NCBI RefSeq assembly: GCF_003201875.1 | Contig: NZ_QJKD01000001.1 | Location: forward strand, 248,001 to 312,000 | DNA: 64,000 bases | Direction of reading: 5' to 3' | DNA from: Hungatella effluvii | GTDB lineage: Bacteria > Bacillota > Clostridia > Lachnospirales > Lachnospiraceae | Part shown: positions 53,684 through 63,018 of the stretch, one piece after another | Layout of the letters: each line of letters starts with the position of its first letter | Position numbering within the stretch: the first letter of the stretch is position 1 | The notes under the pieces: model-generated | What the model was told of the DNA's origin: nothing | What the model saw: the letters and a program-made list of their open reading frames with translations, nothing else | Database searches by the model: none | Position numbers and translations under genes: made by a program

Positions 53684-54604
53684 CTACATGTCTTCGCTCT
53701 TAAAGATGCGGTTATAGATATAGACTACGATAATCATCATCAGCATCCAGACGGTTGTAACCGCTGCTCCTGATCCAAAGTTATTAGAGACGAAGGCTTC
53801 CCGGTAGCTTAAGATCGCCATGGTGGTTGTGGAGTTGTTGGGGCCGCCGCCTGTCATAGTCCAGAACAGGGGGAACTGTTTGAAGTTCTCAATGATGGAC
53901 ATGGATACCGTAACCTTGATCACACTCTTCATGTATGGAAGGACAATACGGAAAAATCGCTGAACGCCGTTCGCTCCATCAATCTTTGCTGCTTCCTGCA
54001 TATCCTCCGGGACATTGGCAAGTCCGGCGAGAAGAAGCAGTGTGGCAAGTGGAATCTGCTTCCACAATGCCGCTACCGATACACCAAACATGGCCGTAGC
54101 CGGATTATTTAAAATGGCAAAATCCGTGATTCTTCCTTTTGTTAAGATTCCTACGAAATACTTAACCAGACCGTACTGAGGCTGGAACATCCACAGCCAT
54201 ACAAGACCTGATATCAGTGTCGGAACCACCCAGGGAACCATCATAATACTCCGGATAAACCTTGAAAATTTCACATTACTGTTAAGAATCAGTGCCAGAG
54301 CCATACCGAGCACGAACTGAGCAATAACCACTCCAAAGACGAATGCAAGGGTGTTAGTCATGGACGGAATCAGCTTTCCGTTGGAAAACAGCTTTGTATA
54401 ATTGGCGAAGTTATTCCATACCCCTGGCTGCCCCGAAATAATATTTCTCACCTTATAATCGAAAAAACTTCGGTAGATTGAATCCACAACAGGAACCAGA
54501 ATAAACGAAACTGTTGTGATAATGGCTGGAATCATCAGCGCGATTGCAAATATTTTATCACCCGTCTGGCTCTTCCAGAGGGATTTCTTAATACCTTTCT
54601 CCAT
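53684..54604 (-). CDS. Sugar ABC permease, MalF type
   Basis: 306 residues, six helices, EAA loop MQEAAKIDGANGVQRFFRIVLPYMKS. Forms the channel with the MalG-type protein. Fifteen bases separate it from the sulfatase gene; no ATPase gene is in the cluster, implying a shared one elsewhere. Confidence 0.94.
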   Translation of the reverse strand: MEKGIKKSLWKSQTGDKIFAIALMIPAIITTVSFILVPVVDSIYRSFFDYKVRNIISGQPGVWNNFANYTKLFSNGKLIPSMTNTLAFVFGVVIAQFVLGMALALILNSNVKFSRFIRSIMMVPWVVPTLISGLVWLWMFQPQYGLVKYFVGILTKGRITDFAILNNPATAMFGVSVAALWKQIPLATLLLLAGLANVPEDMQEAAKIDGANGVQRFFRIVLPYMKSVIKVTVSMSIIENFKQFPLFWTMTGGGPNNSTTTMAILSYREAFVSNNFGSGAAVTTVWMLMMIIVVYIYNRIFKSEDM

Positions 54605-54618
54605 CGTTACAACTCCCT

Positions 54619-56025
54619 TTATATATTTTCCCCATATACATTGATACCTGGTCCCAGAAGTCCTGCTAAGTCTCTCTGCCCGCCGCCCATAACTGGCTCC
54701 TTAGCACCATCAATTCTTGGATCCACGTACTGTAAAAACCACAGTTCCATCTGCTTCTTCATATCCTGTATCATATCCTGATACTGTTCATCTTCGATTC
54801 CGTTATGCGTCTCCCCCGGATCCGCTTCCAAATCATAGAACTCGTCAGGACCATATGGATATCTGTGTACCAGCTTATACTTCCTGCTCCTTATCATGCG
54901 GACCGGCCCATACTCATCGAATACAACAACTCTGCTATCTTCATTCTTGTGCTCCTGTCCCATCAGTGCCGGCAGAAAACTCTTTCCCGGAAGTTTATCC
55001 GCCTCGTCATTCTCAAATCCCAGATATTCCAGGAGAGTAGGCATAAAATCGTATCCGCTGTGCATCTCATCACATACCTGGTCCTCCGGAATACGGCCCT
55101 TATGACACATAATGAAAGGAACCTTTACAGAAGAATCATACATATTGAGCGGGAACGTCCCATTTCCCTTCCCCCAGATTCCATGATGACCGCAGTTAAA
55201 GCCATTATCACTGGAGAAAATGATCAAAGTATCTTCCATCAGGTTCTCCTCTTCCAGCTTCTTTAAAATACGCCCCACATTATCATCCATAGCCGTAACC
55301 GCTGCAAAGTAACCGATCAGGGACTCTCTGGGCTTTTGATATCCTGCGAGTACTTCTGTCTTTGCCCACGGATGCGTCTCTCCCTGTGGACATGTCTCAA
55401 ACGGACAATCCTCATAAAGATCCGTATACTTCTTCGGATGGCAGTCAATCCACGGAGAATGGGGAGCAGTATAATGCACGCTTAAATAAAATGGCTGTTT
55501 TTTCTTCTTTTCTCTGTCTATGAAAGATATCGCTTCATCAGTAATAATATCAGTTATGTACCCCTCTTCCTCCACCTTTTTTCCTTCCCGGAACATTGGT
55601 GCGTTATAGTAGGGGCCGCCCCCCTTCTGGTGTGCATACCAGAAGGAGAAGCCCTTCTGCGGATGGCCGCCGTCGCCTAAATGCCATTTTCCGCTCAATC
55701 CACAGGTGTAGCCTTCTTCGGCCAGGATATCCGTATATCCGCGGTGATCCTTTAAAAACTCAATCGCAGCCTGGGAAGCGCCTCCGTTTCCCCCGCTAAG
55801 ATAATCTAGAATTCCGTGTTGTGACGGAATCTTTCCTGTTAACAGAGAGGCTCTGGCAGGAGAACAAACCGGTGACGTACAGAAAAAGTTGTCAAATCTC
55901 ACTCCCTGTTTCGCCAACTTATCAAGGTTTGGCGTCCGGATCTCGTAATTGCCATAACAGCCCATGGACCAGATTCCCTGATCGTCCGTCAGAATAAATA
56001 CCACGTTCGGTTTCTTTCCTGCCAT
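54619..56025 (-). CDS. Cytoplasmic Cys-type sulfatase
   Basis: 468 residues. Formylglycine-type sulfatase: metal ligands Asp14-Asp15 in ILTDDQG, the maturation motif CSPAR at Cys54 (C-x-P-x-R, followed by ASLLTGKIPSQHG), and IIFSSDNGFNCGHHG. The Cys form must be converted to formylglycine by an anaerobic maturase (anSME) not encoded here. There is no signal peptide, so sulfate is removed after import. Lies between the binding-protein gene and the permeases, which points to a sulfated mono- or oligosaccharide as the transported ligand. Confidence 0.93.
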   Translation of the reverse strand: MAGKKPNVVFILTDDQGIWSMGCYGNYEIRTPNLDKLAKQGVRFDNFFCTSPVCSPARASLLTGKIPSQHGILDYLSGGNGGASQAAIEFLKDHRGYTDILAEEGYTCGLSGKWHLGDGGHPQKGFSFWYAHQKGGGPYYNAPMFREGKKVEEEGYITDIITDEAISFIDREKKKKQPFYLSVHYTAPHSPWIDCHPKKYTDLYEDCPFETCPQGETHPWAKTEVLAGYQKPRESLIGYFAAVTAMDDNVGRILKKLEEENLMEDTLIIFSSDNGFNCGHHGIWGKGNGTFPLNMYDSSVKVPFIMCHKGRIPEDQVCDEMHSGYDFMPTLLEYLGFENDEADKLPGKSFLPALMGQEHKNEDSRVVVFDEYGPVRMIRSRKYKLVHRYPYGPDEFYDLEADPGETHNGIEDEQYQDMIQDMKKQMELWFLQYVDPRIDGAKEPVMGGGQRDLAGLLGPGINVYGENI

Positions 56026-56076
56026 ATCTTTCTACCCCTTTTCTCTATCCTTGATTCTTATACTATCTTTCATTCC

Positions 56077-57432
56077 CTATGGAAGCAGCGGCTGTACGGC
56101 CGTCTTAAATCCTTCGATCGCCGTATCCACGTCCTCTCCTCCTACCGTTACTGCCTGTGACAGTGCACATAATTCCAGGTTAAACTCAGATAATGTTGGG
56201 AACATGTAAACCGGTTCTGCCTTCTCAACAGAATCCCCAGCACCATTTAAAATCGGGCTGTTCTTAACAGCTTCCATATCCTTCATAGAATTTTTCGCCG
56301 GAAGAGCTGGTGCAATGTTGGCAATATAGTCATTTAATACTTCAGGTGTAATTACGTACTGAATAAAATTTTTAACTGCTTCTACATGTTCCGGTCCATT
56401 GTCCACTGCTGCAAAGCAGTGAGACTGAAGTGTCGATGCACCATCGCCGTTTCCACCCTTTAACGGCTCTGCCGCTGCAGCAAAGTTCACTACATCCGGA
56501 TTAATGGATTTTGCACCGTTAAAGCCCCATGAATTATCGTAATACATAGCTAACTGACCAAGTGCAAATAAGTTTCTTAAATCCTTCGGTTTCGCGTTCT
56601 GCGGATTGTACCCCTTTTGATCCAGAAGTTTTAACATCTCCAGGGATTCTTTAAATGCAGGATCGTCAGCAGTAAGCTTGCCGTTATCGTCAATAACCTT
56701 TCCGCCAAAGTTAGCTGCAAACGCCTGAATAGAAGAACCAATTACGATAACAGACGCTGTCGGCTGCCCAAACGCATATACTTTATTTCCATCATCCGTT
56801 GTCAGAGTTGATAGTTTCTCAGCCATTGTAAGCATCTCGTCATATGTTTTCGGCGGCTGCTCCGGATCCAGGCCGGCTTTCTTAAACAACTCCTTGTTGT
56901 AGAATAAAAGGGACGGTGATACATAAAGCGGCGCTCCGTAAACCTCTCCATCGATGGAGTGTGCCTCAAGAATGTTCGCATAGTAGTCATTTAAGAAGGA
57001 TTCATCCAGGACGTCCTTCATCGGCATTGCCAGACCAGAATCTACCAGTGCTGGCAGCCAGATCATCTCACTGAAAATACAGTCCACACGGTCTCCGCCG
57101 CCTGCCATGTTGATAACCTGATTTAATATCTCTCCATAAGGTGCTGTTACCCATTCGATCGTTACATTCGGATATTTCTCTTCATATCCGGCCTTTACGC
57201 TGCTCCAGAACTCATCATATCCCTTTTCCAGAACGGCGTAGTTGGCAATCTTTAATGTAACCTTTTCTCCGCTTCCAGCTTCGGTCGTCTTCGCCTCCTC
57301 TTTTGCTCCTGCCTCTGTCTTCGCTTCCGTGTCTGCTGCACTCCCCGCCGTACTGCCGCCTCCACTGGAACATCCTGTGGTTAATGCCATAACACATGCA
57401 AGTGCCAGTGCTGCCAGTCTTCTTTTTTTCAT
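56077..57432 (-). CDS. Family 1 solute-binding protein, copy 1
   Basis: 451 residues with lipobox LTTGCSSG, an Ala/Glu/Lys linker and a sugar-binding domain. Homologous along its length to the proteins at 60345 and 63019: all share EILNQVINMAGGGD or its counterpart, LDEKGYNPQNAK..KDLRNLFALG and the ELCALAQAVT-type end. It directly precedes the sulfatase and permease genes and is preceded by a LacI operator, so it is the main receptor of this transporter. Confidence 0.94.
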   Translation of the reverse strand: MKKRRLAALALACVMALTTGCSSGGGSTAGSAADTEAKTEAGAKEEAKTTEAGSGEKVTLKIANYAVLEKGYDEFWSSVKAGYEEKYPNVTIEWVTAPYGEILNQVINMAGGGDRVDCIFSEMIWLPALVDSGLAMPMKDVLDESFLNDYYANILEAHSIDGEVYGAPLYVSPSLLFYNKELFKKAGLDPEQPPKTYDEMLTMAEKLSTLTTDDGNKVYAFGQPTASVIVIGSSIQAFAANFGGKVIDDNGKLTADDPAFKESLEMLKLLDQKGYNPQNAKPKDLRNLFALGQLAMYYDNSWGFNGAKSINPDVVNFAAAAEPLKGGNGDGASTLQSHCFAAVDNGPEHVEAVKNFIQYVITPEVLNDYIANIAPALPAKNSMKDMEAVKNSPILNGAGDSVEKAEPVYMFPTLSEFNLELCALSQAVTVGGEDVDTAIEGFKTAVQPLLP

Positions 57433-57498
57433 TGTAATACCCTCTCTTTCCTCATTAAAATATAGTTTTTAGAGTTTCTATATTATTAGTCCGGAAAC

Positions 57499-57514
57499 AT
57501 ACACACGAGTGTAT
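57499..57514. promoter_or_regulatory. LacI-type operator, site 1
   Basis: ATACACACGAGTGTAT: perfect 6-bp arms around ACGA with a central CG, as in LacI-family operators. It lies upstream of the binding-protein gene and matches site 2 (60070-60085) at 14 of 16 positions. Confidence 0.75.
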
Positions 57515-57570
57515 ATTCCCGATATAAAATGGTTTCCCATTTTATAATTTCATAATGCTGCTATGCCTTC

Positions 57571-58581
57571 TTAAGTGCTTTCACGAACGATCAGTTTCGT
57601 CTCAAATGTCGCATTTTCCGGCATCTTACCCCCGATCATCTGAACCATCATATCAATAACAGTTCTGCTTATCTCTTCCCTCTGCATCTCCAGTGTAGTA
57701 AGCTTAGGTGAACAAAACTGGCTGATACTGGAATTATCAAATCCAACAACGCCGATATCCTCAGGTACCCGTTTTCCAATTCCAATCGCCGCCTGCATGG
57801 CTATACAGGCTACCATATCGTTACGTCCCATCATTCCATCCACATACTCGTGACTCCGTAAGTAATTCGCCACAGTCGCAGTCAGTTCCTCTTCCGTATG
57901 GCATCCGGCTATTACTGTACCATCGCCAGCCTCCAGGCCGTAATCGTGAAGCTCATCTAAGTAACCGCTGAGTCGCAGGTCCGATGGACCGCTGACATTT
58001 CCCCGCCTGCTGATACGATCAATGTAGATTATGTTCTTTTTTCCTCTGCTGATCAGATGGTTTACACCTCTTCTCGCGCCGGAATACAATCCGGAAGCCA
58101 GCGTCGCCACATTCTCAGGCAGAGTATCGTGTTTCTTATGTTCAAACAGCAGCACCGGAATTCCGGCCTTACTGAAGTGTCTTACATATTCTTCCGGAAA
58201 GCTGATAGAACTGATAATGATTCCATCATACTGGCGGCTTATGACCTGTGAAACAAACTCCGGTGTATTTCGGTTGGCGCAGAGAGAAATCAGAAATCCC
58301 GCTTCATACGCATACTTATCCATCTCGCTGACAATTCTGCTGAAATATTCATTTGTGATCTGATCTGCAATGAAAAGCAGCTGATTACTTCGTTTTCCCT
58401 TTAAAGCTCTCGCCACATTGTTGGGCCGGTAGTGCAGGGCCGCAATAGCCTCTTCCACTCTCTGCCTTTTATCTTTCGCTACATAACGATTGTTATTCAC
58501 GACATACGATACAATGGTTTCGCTCACCCCTGCAGCCTTTGCCACATCTGCTCTTGTGACCCGCTCACTGTTTTTCTCCAT
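57571..58581 (-). CDS. LacI family transcriptional regulator of the sulfatase cluster
   Basis: 336 residues: HTH TRADVAKAAGVSETIVSYVV and hinge RPNNVARALKGKRS, then a sugar-sensing domain (GVVGFDNSSISQFCSPKLTT). The ATG at 58581 has AAGGAG upstream; the longer frame is unlikely. It has its own consensus promoter at 58636-58665. The two near-identical operators before the 56077 operon and the 58682 gene are its likely targets. Confidence 0.93.
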   Translation of the reverse strand: MEKNSERVTRADVAKAAGVSETIVSYVVNNNRYVAKDKRQRVEEAIAALHYRPNNVARALKGKRSNQLLFIADQITNEYFSRIVSEMDKYAYEAGFLISLCANRNTPEFVSQVISRQYDGIIISSISFPEEYVRHFSKAGIPVLLFEHKKHDTLPENVATLASGLYSGARRGVNHLISRGKKNIIYIDRISRRGNVSGPSDLRLSGYLDELHDYGLEAGDGTVIAGCHTEEELTATVANYLRSHEYVDGMMGRNDMVACIAMQAAIGIGKRVPEDIGVVGFDNSSISQFCSPKLTTLEMQREEISRTVIDMMVQMIGGKMPENATFETKLIVREST

Positions 58582-58635
58582 ACGTTCTTTTCTCCTTGCC
58601 GCATACACTGAAACTCCAGTGCTGTACTTTTATTC

Positions 58636-58665
58636 AGTATACCTCTGTATGAGAAATAGTGTCAA
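58636..58665 (-). promoter_or_regulatory. Promoter of the LacI gene
   Basis: TTGACA, 18 bases, TATACT on the minus strand, just after the stop codon of the fucose-isomerase-like gene. Confidence 0.7.
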
Positions 58666-58681
58666 TGACCACAGTCAGCTT

Positions 58682-60022
58682 TTACATCTCAATAACCGGA
58701 ATATGAAGCAATGCACAGATCCCCTTCATGGCTTCCGCCACATCTTCCCAGACAATGCTGTAATGGTGAGGCACTCCCTCTGCTATAATTCCTTCTATGA
58801 TCTCTCTAACCGGCCGCTCCACTTTTACACTGGCTGTTACGCCTTTTGTACAGCGATCCATTGCAACTGCTTCTCCGCTAAGGAGAAAGAGTTTATATGC
58901 TCCGTCAATATTACAGAACCTGGCAACCGTCACCTTTCCAGGCTTCAAGGCACCATAAAAAGCGGTTCCCTGTCCGGCCAGCGGATGGTTTCTGATTTCT
59001 ACCTCATACTCCTTATTAAATAAAGATGGAGCTGCATTTCCACAATGCCAGAAGGTGATTACATTCTTCTCCTCATCGATATTAATTAAATCTGTAATAA
59101 AACTTGGCTCTCCCGTGAGATAATACTCTGTCATCTGAGCCAGTTCTGCATCGACATCGCCTTCACAGCCAATGGTAATCCCATCATCAGCCAGCCTTCC
59201 CAGCACTGCACACGGTGTCGTATGTAAATTTCCCATCTCCGGCCAGCACTTAATCGCTGCAAAATCATAATGCTGTTCTGTCATTACATCTTTTAATGCC
59301 AGGTACAATCTGGAATGATTCTCCATATGACCCTTTGGCAGGTTCTCTGTATCATAAGTTTCTGCCATCTTCGCCATATCTGCCTCATATACTTCCGCCG
59401 GCAAACGATCCATCTTATCGAAAACTACTTTCAAATCGGTCTCTTCAATTTTAACTCCAAAGGTCCTTCGAATCAGCCCTTCATCGAATGCGCAGTTATA
59501 AAATGCTGTCGGACGGTATCCCAACAGGCCTAATGTCGTATGCTTTAAGGACTTAACCGCTCCATAGGCACGAAGAAGATTTATGACTTTCTCTGCTGCC
59601 TTATCCTCTTCCCTGCTTCCGTAAACCGTGTGACAGGAGACTCCCAGCCGTCTTAATGCGGCTGCATTCATTGTCATGGAACAGAGTGCATTGGAATACA
59701 GTCTGTCCTCCCTTTCAAAGGGGACTTCATACGGTGCCCAGAGGATAATCGGTTTCTGAAGCATTTCTGCAAGATAAGAAGCTACATCATCACCAGTAAA
59801 CGCCCCATATACAAAAACGATGACATCGGCTTCCTGTCGCTTGAATTCTCTGACCGCCGCTTCTACGGACTCACTTCCGCTGCCAAGTTCTGGCGCACGG
59901 ACTACTTTTGCTTCCGGCATCTGAGCTTCGAGCCAGTCTCCGTACTCTTTGTTTCTTTGCTCAGGAATCTCTCTCGGCCATCGTCCTGAACAGGTTGTTA
60001 TAAAACCAATCGTTAACTGCAT
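58682..60022 (-). CDS. L-fucose/L-arabinose isomerase-like protein
   Basis: 446 residues from the ATG at 60022 (GGGGAAGG upstream). Pattern of the COG2407 isomerase-like family: FITTCSGRWPRE at the N-terminus, then metal-binding candidates Glu in KCWPEM, Asp in CEGDVDAEL and His in HHYSIVWED. True fucose isomerases have ~590 residues, so this belongs to the shorter, less characterised group. Some relatives isomerise sulfoquinovose or other unusual sugars; with a sulfatase nearby that is worth testing but not shown. First gene after its own operator-controlled promoter. Confidence 0.82.
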   Translation of the reverse strand: MQLTIGFITTCSGRWPREIPEQRNKEYGDWLEAQMPEAKVVRAPELGSGSESVEAAVREFKRQEADVIVFVYGAFTGDDVASYLAEMLQKPIILWAPYEVPFEREDRLYSNALCSMTMNAAALRRLGVSCHTVYGSREEDKAAEKVINLLRAYGAVKSLKHTTLGLLGYRPTAFYNCAFDEGLIRRTFGVKIEETDLKVVFDKMDRLPAEVYEADMAKMAETYDTENLPKGHMENHSRLYLALKDVMTEQHYDFAAIKCWPEMGNLHTTPCAVLGRLADDGITIGCEGDVDAELAQMTEYYLTGEPSFITDLINIDEEKNVITFWHCGNAAPSLFNKEYEVEIRNHPLAGQGTAFYGALKPGKVTVARFCNIDGAYKLFLLSGEAVAMDRCTKGVTASVKVERPVREIIEGIIAEGVPHHYSIVWEDVAEAMKGICALLHIPVIEM

Positions 60023-60069
60023 CTTATTACCTTCCCCATTTCTTAGTAATTTGCACAATTATAATTTAT

Positions 60070-60085
60070 ATCAACTCGTGTGTAT
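60070..60085. promoter_or_regulatory. LacI-type operator, site 2
   Basis: Reverse complement reads ATACACACGAGTTGAT, like site 1 with two changes in the second arm. It begins about six bases downstream of the -10 box, at the transcription start, where binding blocks initiation. Confidence 0.7.
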
Positions 60086-60091
60086 ATATCA

Positions 60092-60120
60092 TTTTTACCA
60101 TATCTTAATGTTGTTGTCAA
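60092..60120 (-). promoter_or_regulatory. Promoter of the isomerase-like gene
   Basis: TTGACA, 17 bases, TAAAAA on the minus strand, with operator site 2 directly downstream. Confidence 0.6.
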
Positions 60121-60344
60121 TACCTTTTTTTTAATTATTTTTGTTTTAAGAAGCATGGCAAGCCAAGCTCTAAAGCCTCAGCACATAGTCCACATACTAA
60201 GTCCCCCCTTCCCGCAAGCGACAGGGAATTTGACCCTCATGGAGGTCGTCTAATGATCAACTTTCCTATAAGCAAAGCGGCAGCACGTTCCTTATTTCAT
60301 TCACGTGCTGCCGCTTGCTAAACCTTTGATACCACTGGCCTATT
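60121..60344. other. Non-coding region with hairpins
   Basis: No gene seen. Contains a 12-bp hairpin GCGGCAGCACGT / ACGTGCTGCCGC (60277-60314, extended by AGCAA/TTGCT), likely the terminator of the binding-protein operon although the T-run is weak, and TTCCCGCAAGCGACAGGGAA, a smaller foldback. Confidence 0.5.
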
Positions 60345-61766
60345 TTATGGCAGCAATGGCTGAACAGATTTCTCAAAATCTGCTGCCGCCGTCTGGATCT
60401 CCTCATCCCCCATCGTCACAGCCTGGGCCAGAGCGCAGAGTTCCAAATTAAAATCTGCCACTGCCGGAAACATCAAACTGGGAGAGAGATGGTTTACTGT
60501 ATCCCTGGCGCCTGCCAAAAATGCGTTGTTATTCACTCCCTCCATATGTTCCATGGCTTTTTTAGCCGGGTACGCTGGTGCGATATTTGTCATGTAGTCT
60601 TCCATTACTTCAGGAGTAATCACATACTGAATAAAATTCTTAACCGCTTCTTTTTTCTCCTGGCCGTTGTCAATTGCAATAAAACAGTGGGACTGTGAAA
60701 CTGTCTCACCAGTTCCCCCGCCTCCAGCCAGTGGACATGCAGTAGCTGTAAAATCTGCTGCTGCCGGATTAATAGAAGTGACACCGTTGATTCCGCCAGT
60801 CTTATCATAATACATAGCCAACTGCCCCAGTGCAAAAAGATTTCTTAAATCCTTTGCCTTTGCATTCTGGGGATTATAGCCCTTTTCATCTAACTCCTGT
60901 AAAAATTTAAAGGCATCAACGAATCCAGTATTTTTCACATCCAGCTTTCCATCGGCATCCAAAATCTCGCCGCCAAAATTCTTTATCAGCCCCTGCAGAT
61001 AAGATCCCACTACAATCACCGATCCTGTTGGAAATCCGAACGCATATACCTTGTTTCCGTCAGATGACTTTAACTGTGACAACTTCTCTGCCATCACCAT
61101 CATTTCGTCATAAGACTTCGGCGGCTTCTCCGGATCCAGACCAGCCTCCTTAAAAAGTTCCTTGTTGTAAAATAATACCGGCGGAGTCAAATACAGAGGA
61201 GCTGCATACACAGTGCCCTCCATAGAATGTGCCGCTAATGCATCCGGATAATAGTCATTCAAAAAATCCGAATCCAGTACCTGATCCATAGGGGCCGCCA
61301 GTCCGGCTTCAACCAACGACGGAATCCAGATATCCTCACCAAAGACACAATCCACTTTGTCTCCGCCTCCCGCCATATTAATAACCTGGTTTAAAATCTC
61401 ACCGTAAGGTGCTGTCACCCATTCTACTGTTATATTGGGATATTTCGCCTCATATCCCGCTTTTACATTCTGCCAGAATTCCTCATACCCCTTTTCCAAA
61501 ACTGCATAATTTGCAATCTTTATGGTTACCGGACTTCCCAAATCCGATCCTGGAGAGTTGGCAGTCGGTGCGCTCTCCTCTGTCATTTCGCTGGATTCCT
61601 CACTGTTTTCCTTGTCTTTACCAGCTTTTTCCTCCGCGTTAGCATTAGTCTTTGTATCTGAATTTAAATCTGCGCCACTCTCCTGTGCAGTATTATGATT
61701 TGCACAGCCCGTCATCAATACCAGCAGACAAGCCAGTACAAGCGCTGACATCCTCCTTCTTGTCAT
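60345..61766 (-). CDS. Family 1 solute-binding protein, copy 2
   Basis: 473 residues, lipobox LMTGCANH, a long acidic Ser/Glu/Asn linker (residues ~25-75), then a binding domain strongly similar to copy 1 (AVLEKGYEEFWQNVKAGYEA; LFALGQLAMYYDKTGG). No permease adjoins it; it probably serves the permeases at 52828-54604 with altered specificity. Cotranscribed with the epimerase gene 28 bases upstream. Confidence 0.93.
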   Translation of the reverse strand: MTRRRMSALVLACLLVLMTGCANHNTAQESGADLNSDTKTNANAEEKAGKDKENSEESSEMTEESAPTANSPGSDLGSPVTIKIANYAVLEKGYEEFWQNVKAGYEAKYPNITVEWVTAPYGEILNQVINMAGGGDKVDCVFGEDIWIPSLVEAGLAAPMDQVLDSDFLNDYYPDALAAHSMEGTVYAAPLYLTPPVLFYNKELFKEAGLDPEKPPKSYDEMMVMAEKLSQLKSSDGNKVYAFGFPTGSVIVVGSYLQGLIKNFGGEILDADGKLDVKNTGFVDAFKFLQELDEKGYNPQNAKAKDLRNLFALGQLAMYYDKTGGINGVTSINPAAADFTATACPLAGGGGTGETVSQSHCFIAIDNGQEKKEAVKNFIQYVITPEVMEDYMTNIAPAYPAKKAMEHMEGVNNNAFLAGARDTVNHLSPSLMFPAVADFNLELCALAQAVTMGDEEIQTAAADFEKSVQPLLP

Positions 61767-61794
61767 AAGTTTCCTTCTCCTTTCTAAACACAGA

Positions 61795-62997
61795 TCAACT
61801 CACAGTTTCAAATAATTCGCTGAGATTCATCAATGCACGCGGTACATGAAACGCTACCCTGTGCTTCCCACCTTTATTTTTGCGAAGGGGCGTCCCTTCC
61901 CGGTCCAGAACAGGATACCAGTCTCCCCCGTCCTCAGGTTTAAAATGCGTCTGACAGAATTGATGAAGCTGACGAAACTGATCGATCGAAGTCTCGTTCT
62001 CTGTCAGTACCGCTGCAAGAGCAAGAGCATAAAGACTCTCACAGTTCACCCAATCCACCTTGTCATCCGCCTTAAGCTCTCCTGTATCCGTCCTTACTGT
62101 ATCCTCTCCCTCCTTCCCATAGCAGTCAAACCGATGAATCACACCCCCATGTGTCCGGTCAACTGCTGCTTCAGCAGTATCTTGAATAATGCTGAGCGCA
62201 CTCGAAATTACAGCATCATCCGTTCCTCTTGCATAATCGATGCAAAACCACATTCCTTCAAAAATATGTCCAGGGTTGACAATTCGCCCCTCCGGAGTAT
62301 CCCACACGCTTCCATCTTCTTTAAGACTTTCCAACAGATATCCGCTCTCATTTTTCCCAAAGAAATACAACAGTTTATGAATACAGAAATCAATAAACGG
62401 TCCTGTGACATCTTTTCCCAGAACTTTTTCCGCTATCATGGACGAATGAACAGCAATCATGTATGGGGAATGTCTCTCGATCCCCTTCTGCCACACATGC
62501 GGTTTTATATCCCGGAACTCAGGATCCATAATATGATTTCTAGCACAATCAAATGTCTCCCTGATCAGTACATAATCCGTCTGGTCTCCCGATGAAGATG
62601 CATACTGTGCCAGCGCGATCAGGGCAAATAGATCCGTAAAGATGGTTGTTGTTCCTTCAATCACCCGTTCTCCATCTTCCGACACCTCATAATACCATCG
62701 GCCCTCCCCGGCATATGCATGGTGAACCAGAAAATCACGTCCCAGCTTTGCCAGTGAAAGCCACTTATCCTCATGGCCAGAATATTCATAATAGGCAGCA
62801 AACATATACGTTTGGCGTGCTTGAGCCCATATATTCTTACGCCTGGAAACCAGTTCCCAATCCTCGCCGAAATCAGTTATATAACCTCCGGTCGGGTCCA
62901 CAGTATGCTTCGCCCACTCTTCCATAATATCTGAGAGCTGACTTCTATACATGGCCGCCAGTTCCCTGGCCTCTTCACTTTTTATCCCCGTTACCAT
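61795..62997 (-). CDS. AGE-family epimerase/isomerase
   Basis: 400 residues with the N-acylglucosamine 2-epimerase (alpha/alpha)6-barrel pattern: TGGYITDFGEDWELVSRRKNIWAQARQTYMF at residues ~37-68, LLESLKEDGSVWDTPEGRIVNPGHIFEGMW and the C-terminal YPVLDREGTPLRKNKGGKHRVAFHVPRALM. The R-x-x-W-x-Q/H-x-R and NPGH motifs carry the catalytic residues of YihS and related enzymes. It interconverts an aldose and ketose or epimers; substrate unknown. No signal peptide. Confidence 0.88.
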   Translation of the reverse strand: MVTGIKSEEARELAAMYRSQLSDIMEEWAKHTVDPTGGYITDFGEDWELVSRRKNIWAQARQTYMFAAYYEYSGHEDKWLSLAKLGRDFLVHHAYAGEGRWYYEVSEDGERVIEGTTTIFTDLFALIALAQYASSSGDQTDYVLIRETFDCARNHIMDPEFRDIKPHVWQKGIERHSPYMIAVHSSMIAEKVLGKDVTGPFIDFCIHKLLYFFGKNESGYLLESLKEDGSVWDTPEGRIVNPGHIFEGMWFCIDYARGTDDAVISSALSIIQDTAEAAVDRTHGGVIHRFDCYGKEGEDTVRTDTGELKADDKVDWVNCESLYALALAAVLTENETSIDQFRQLHQFCQTHFKPEDGGDWYPVLDREGTPLRKNKGGKHRVAFHVPRALMNLSELFETVS

Positions 62998-63018
62998 ACT
63001 AATCCTCTCTGAACGTAC

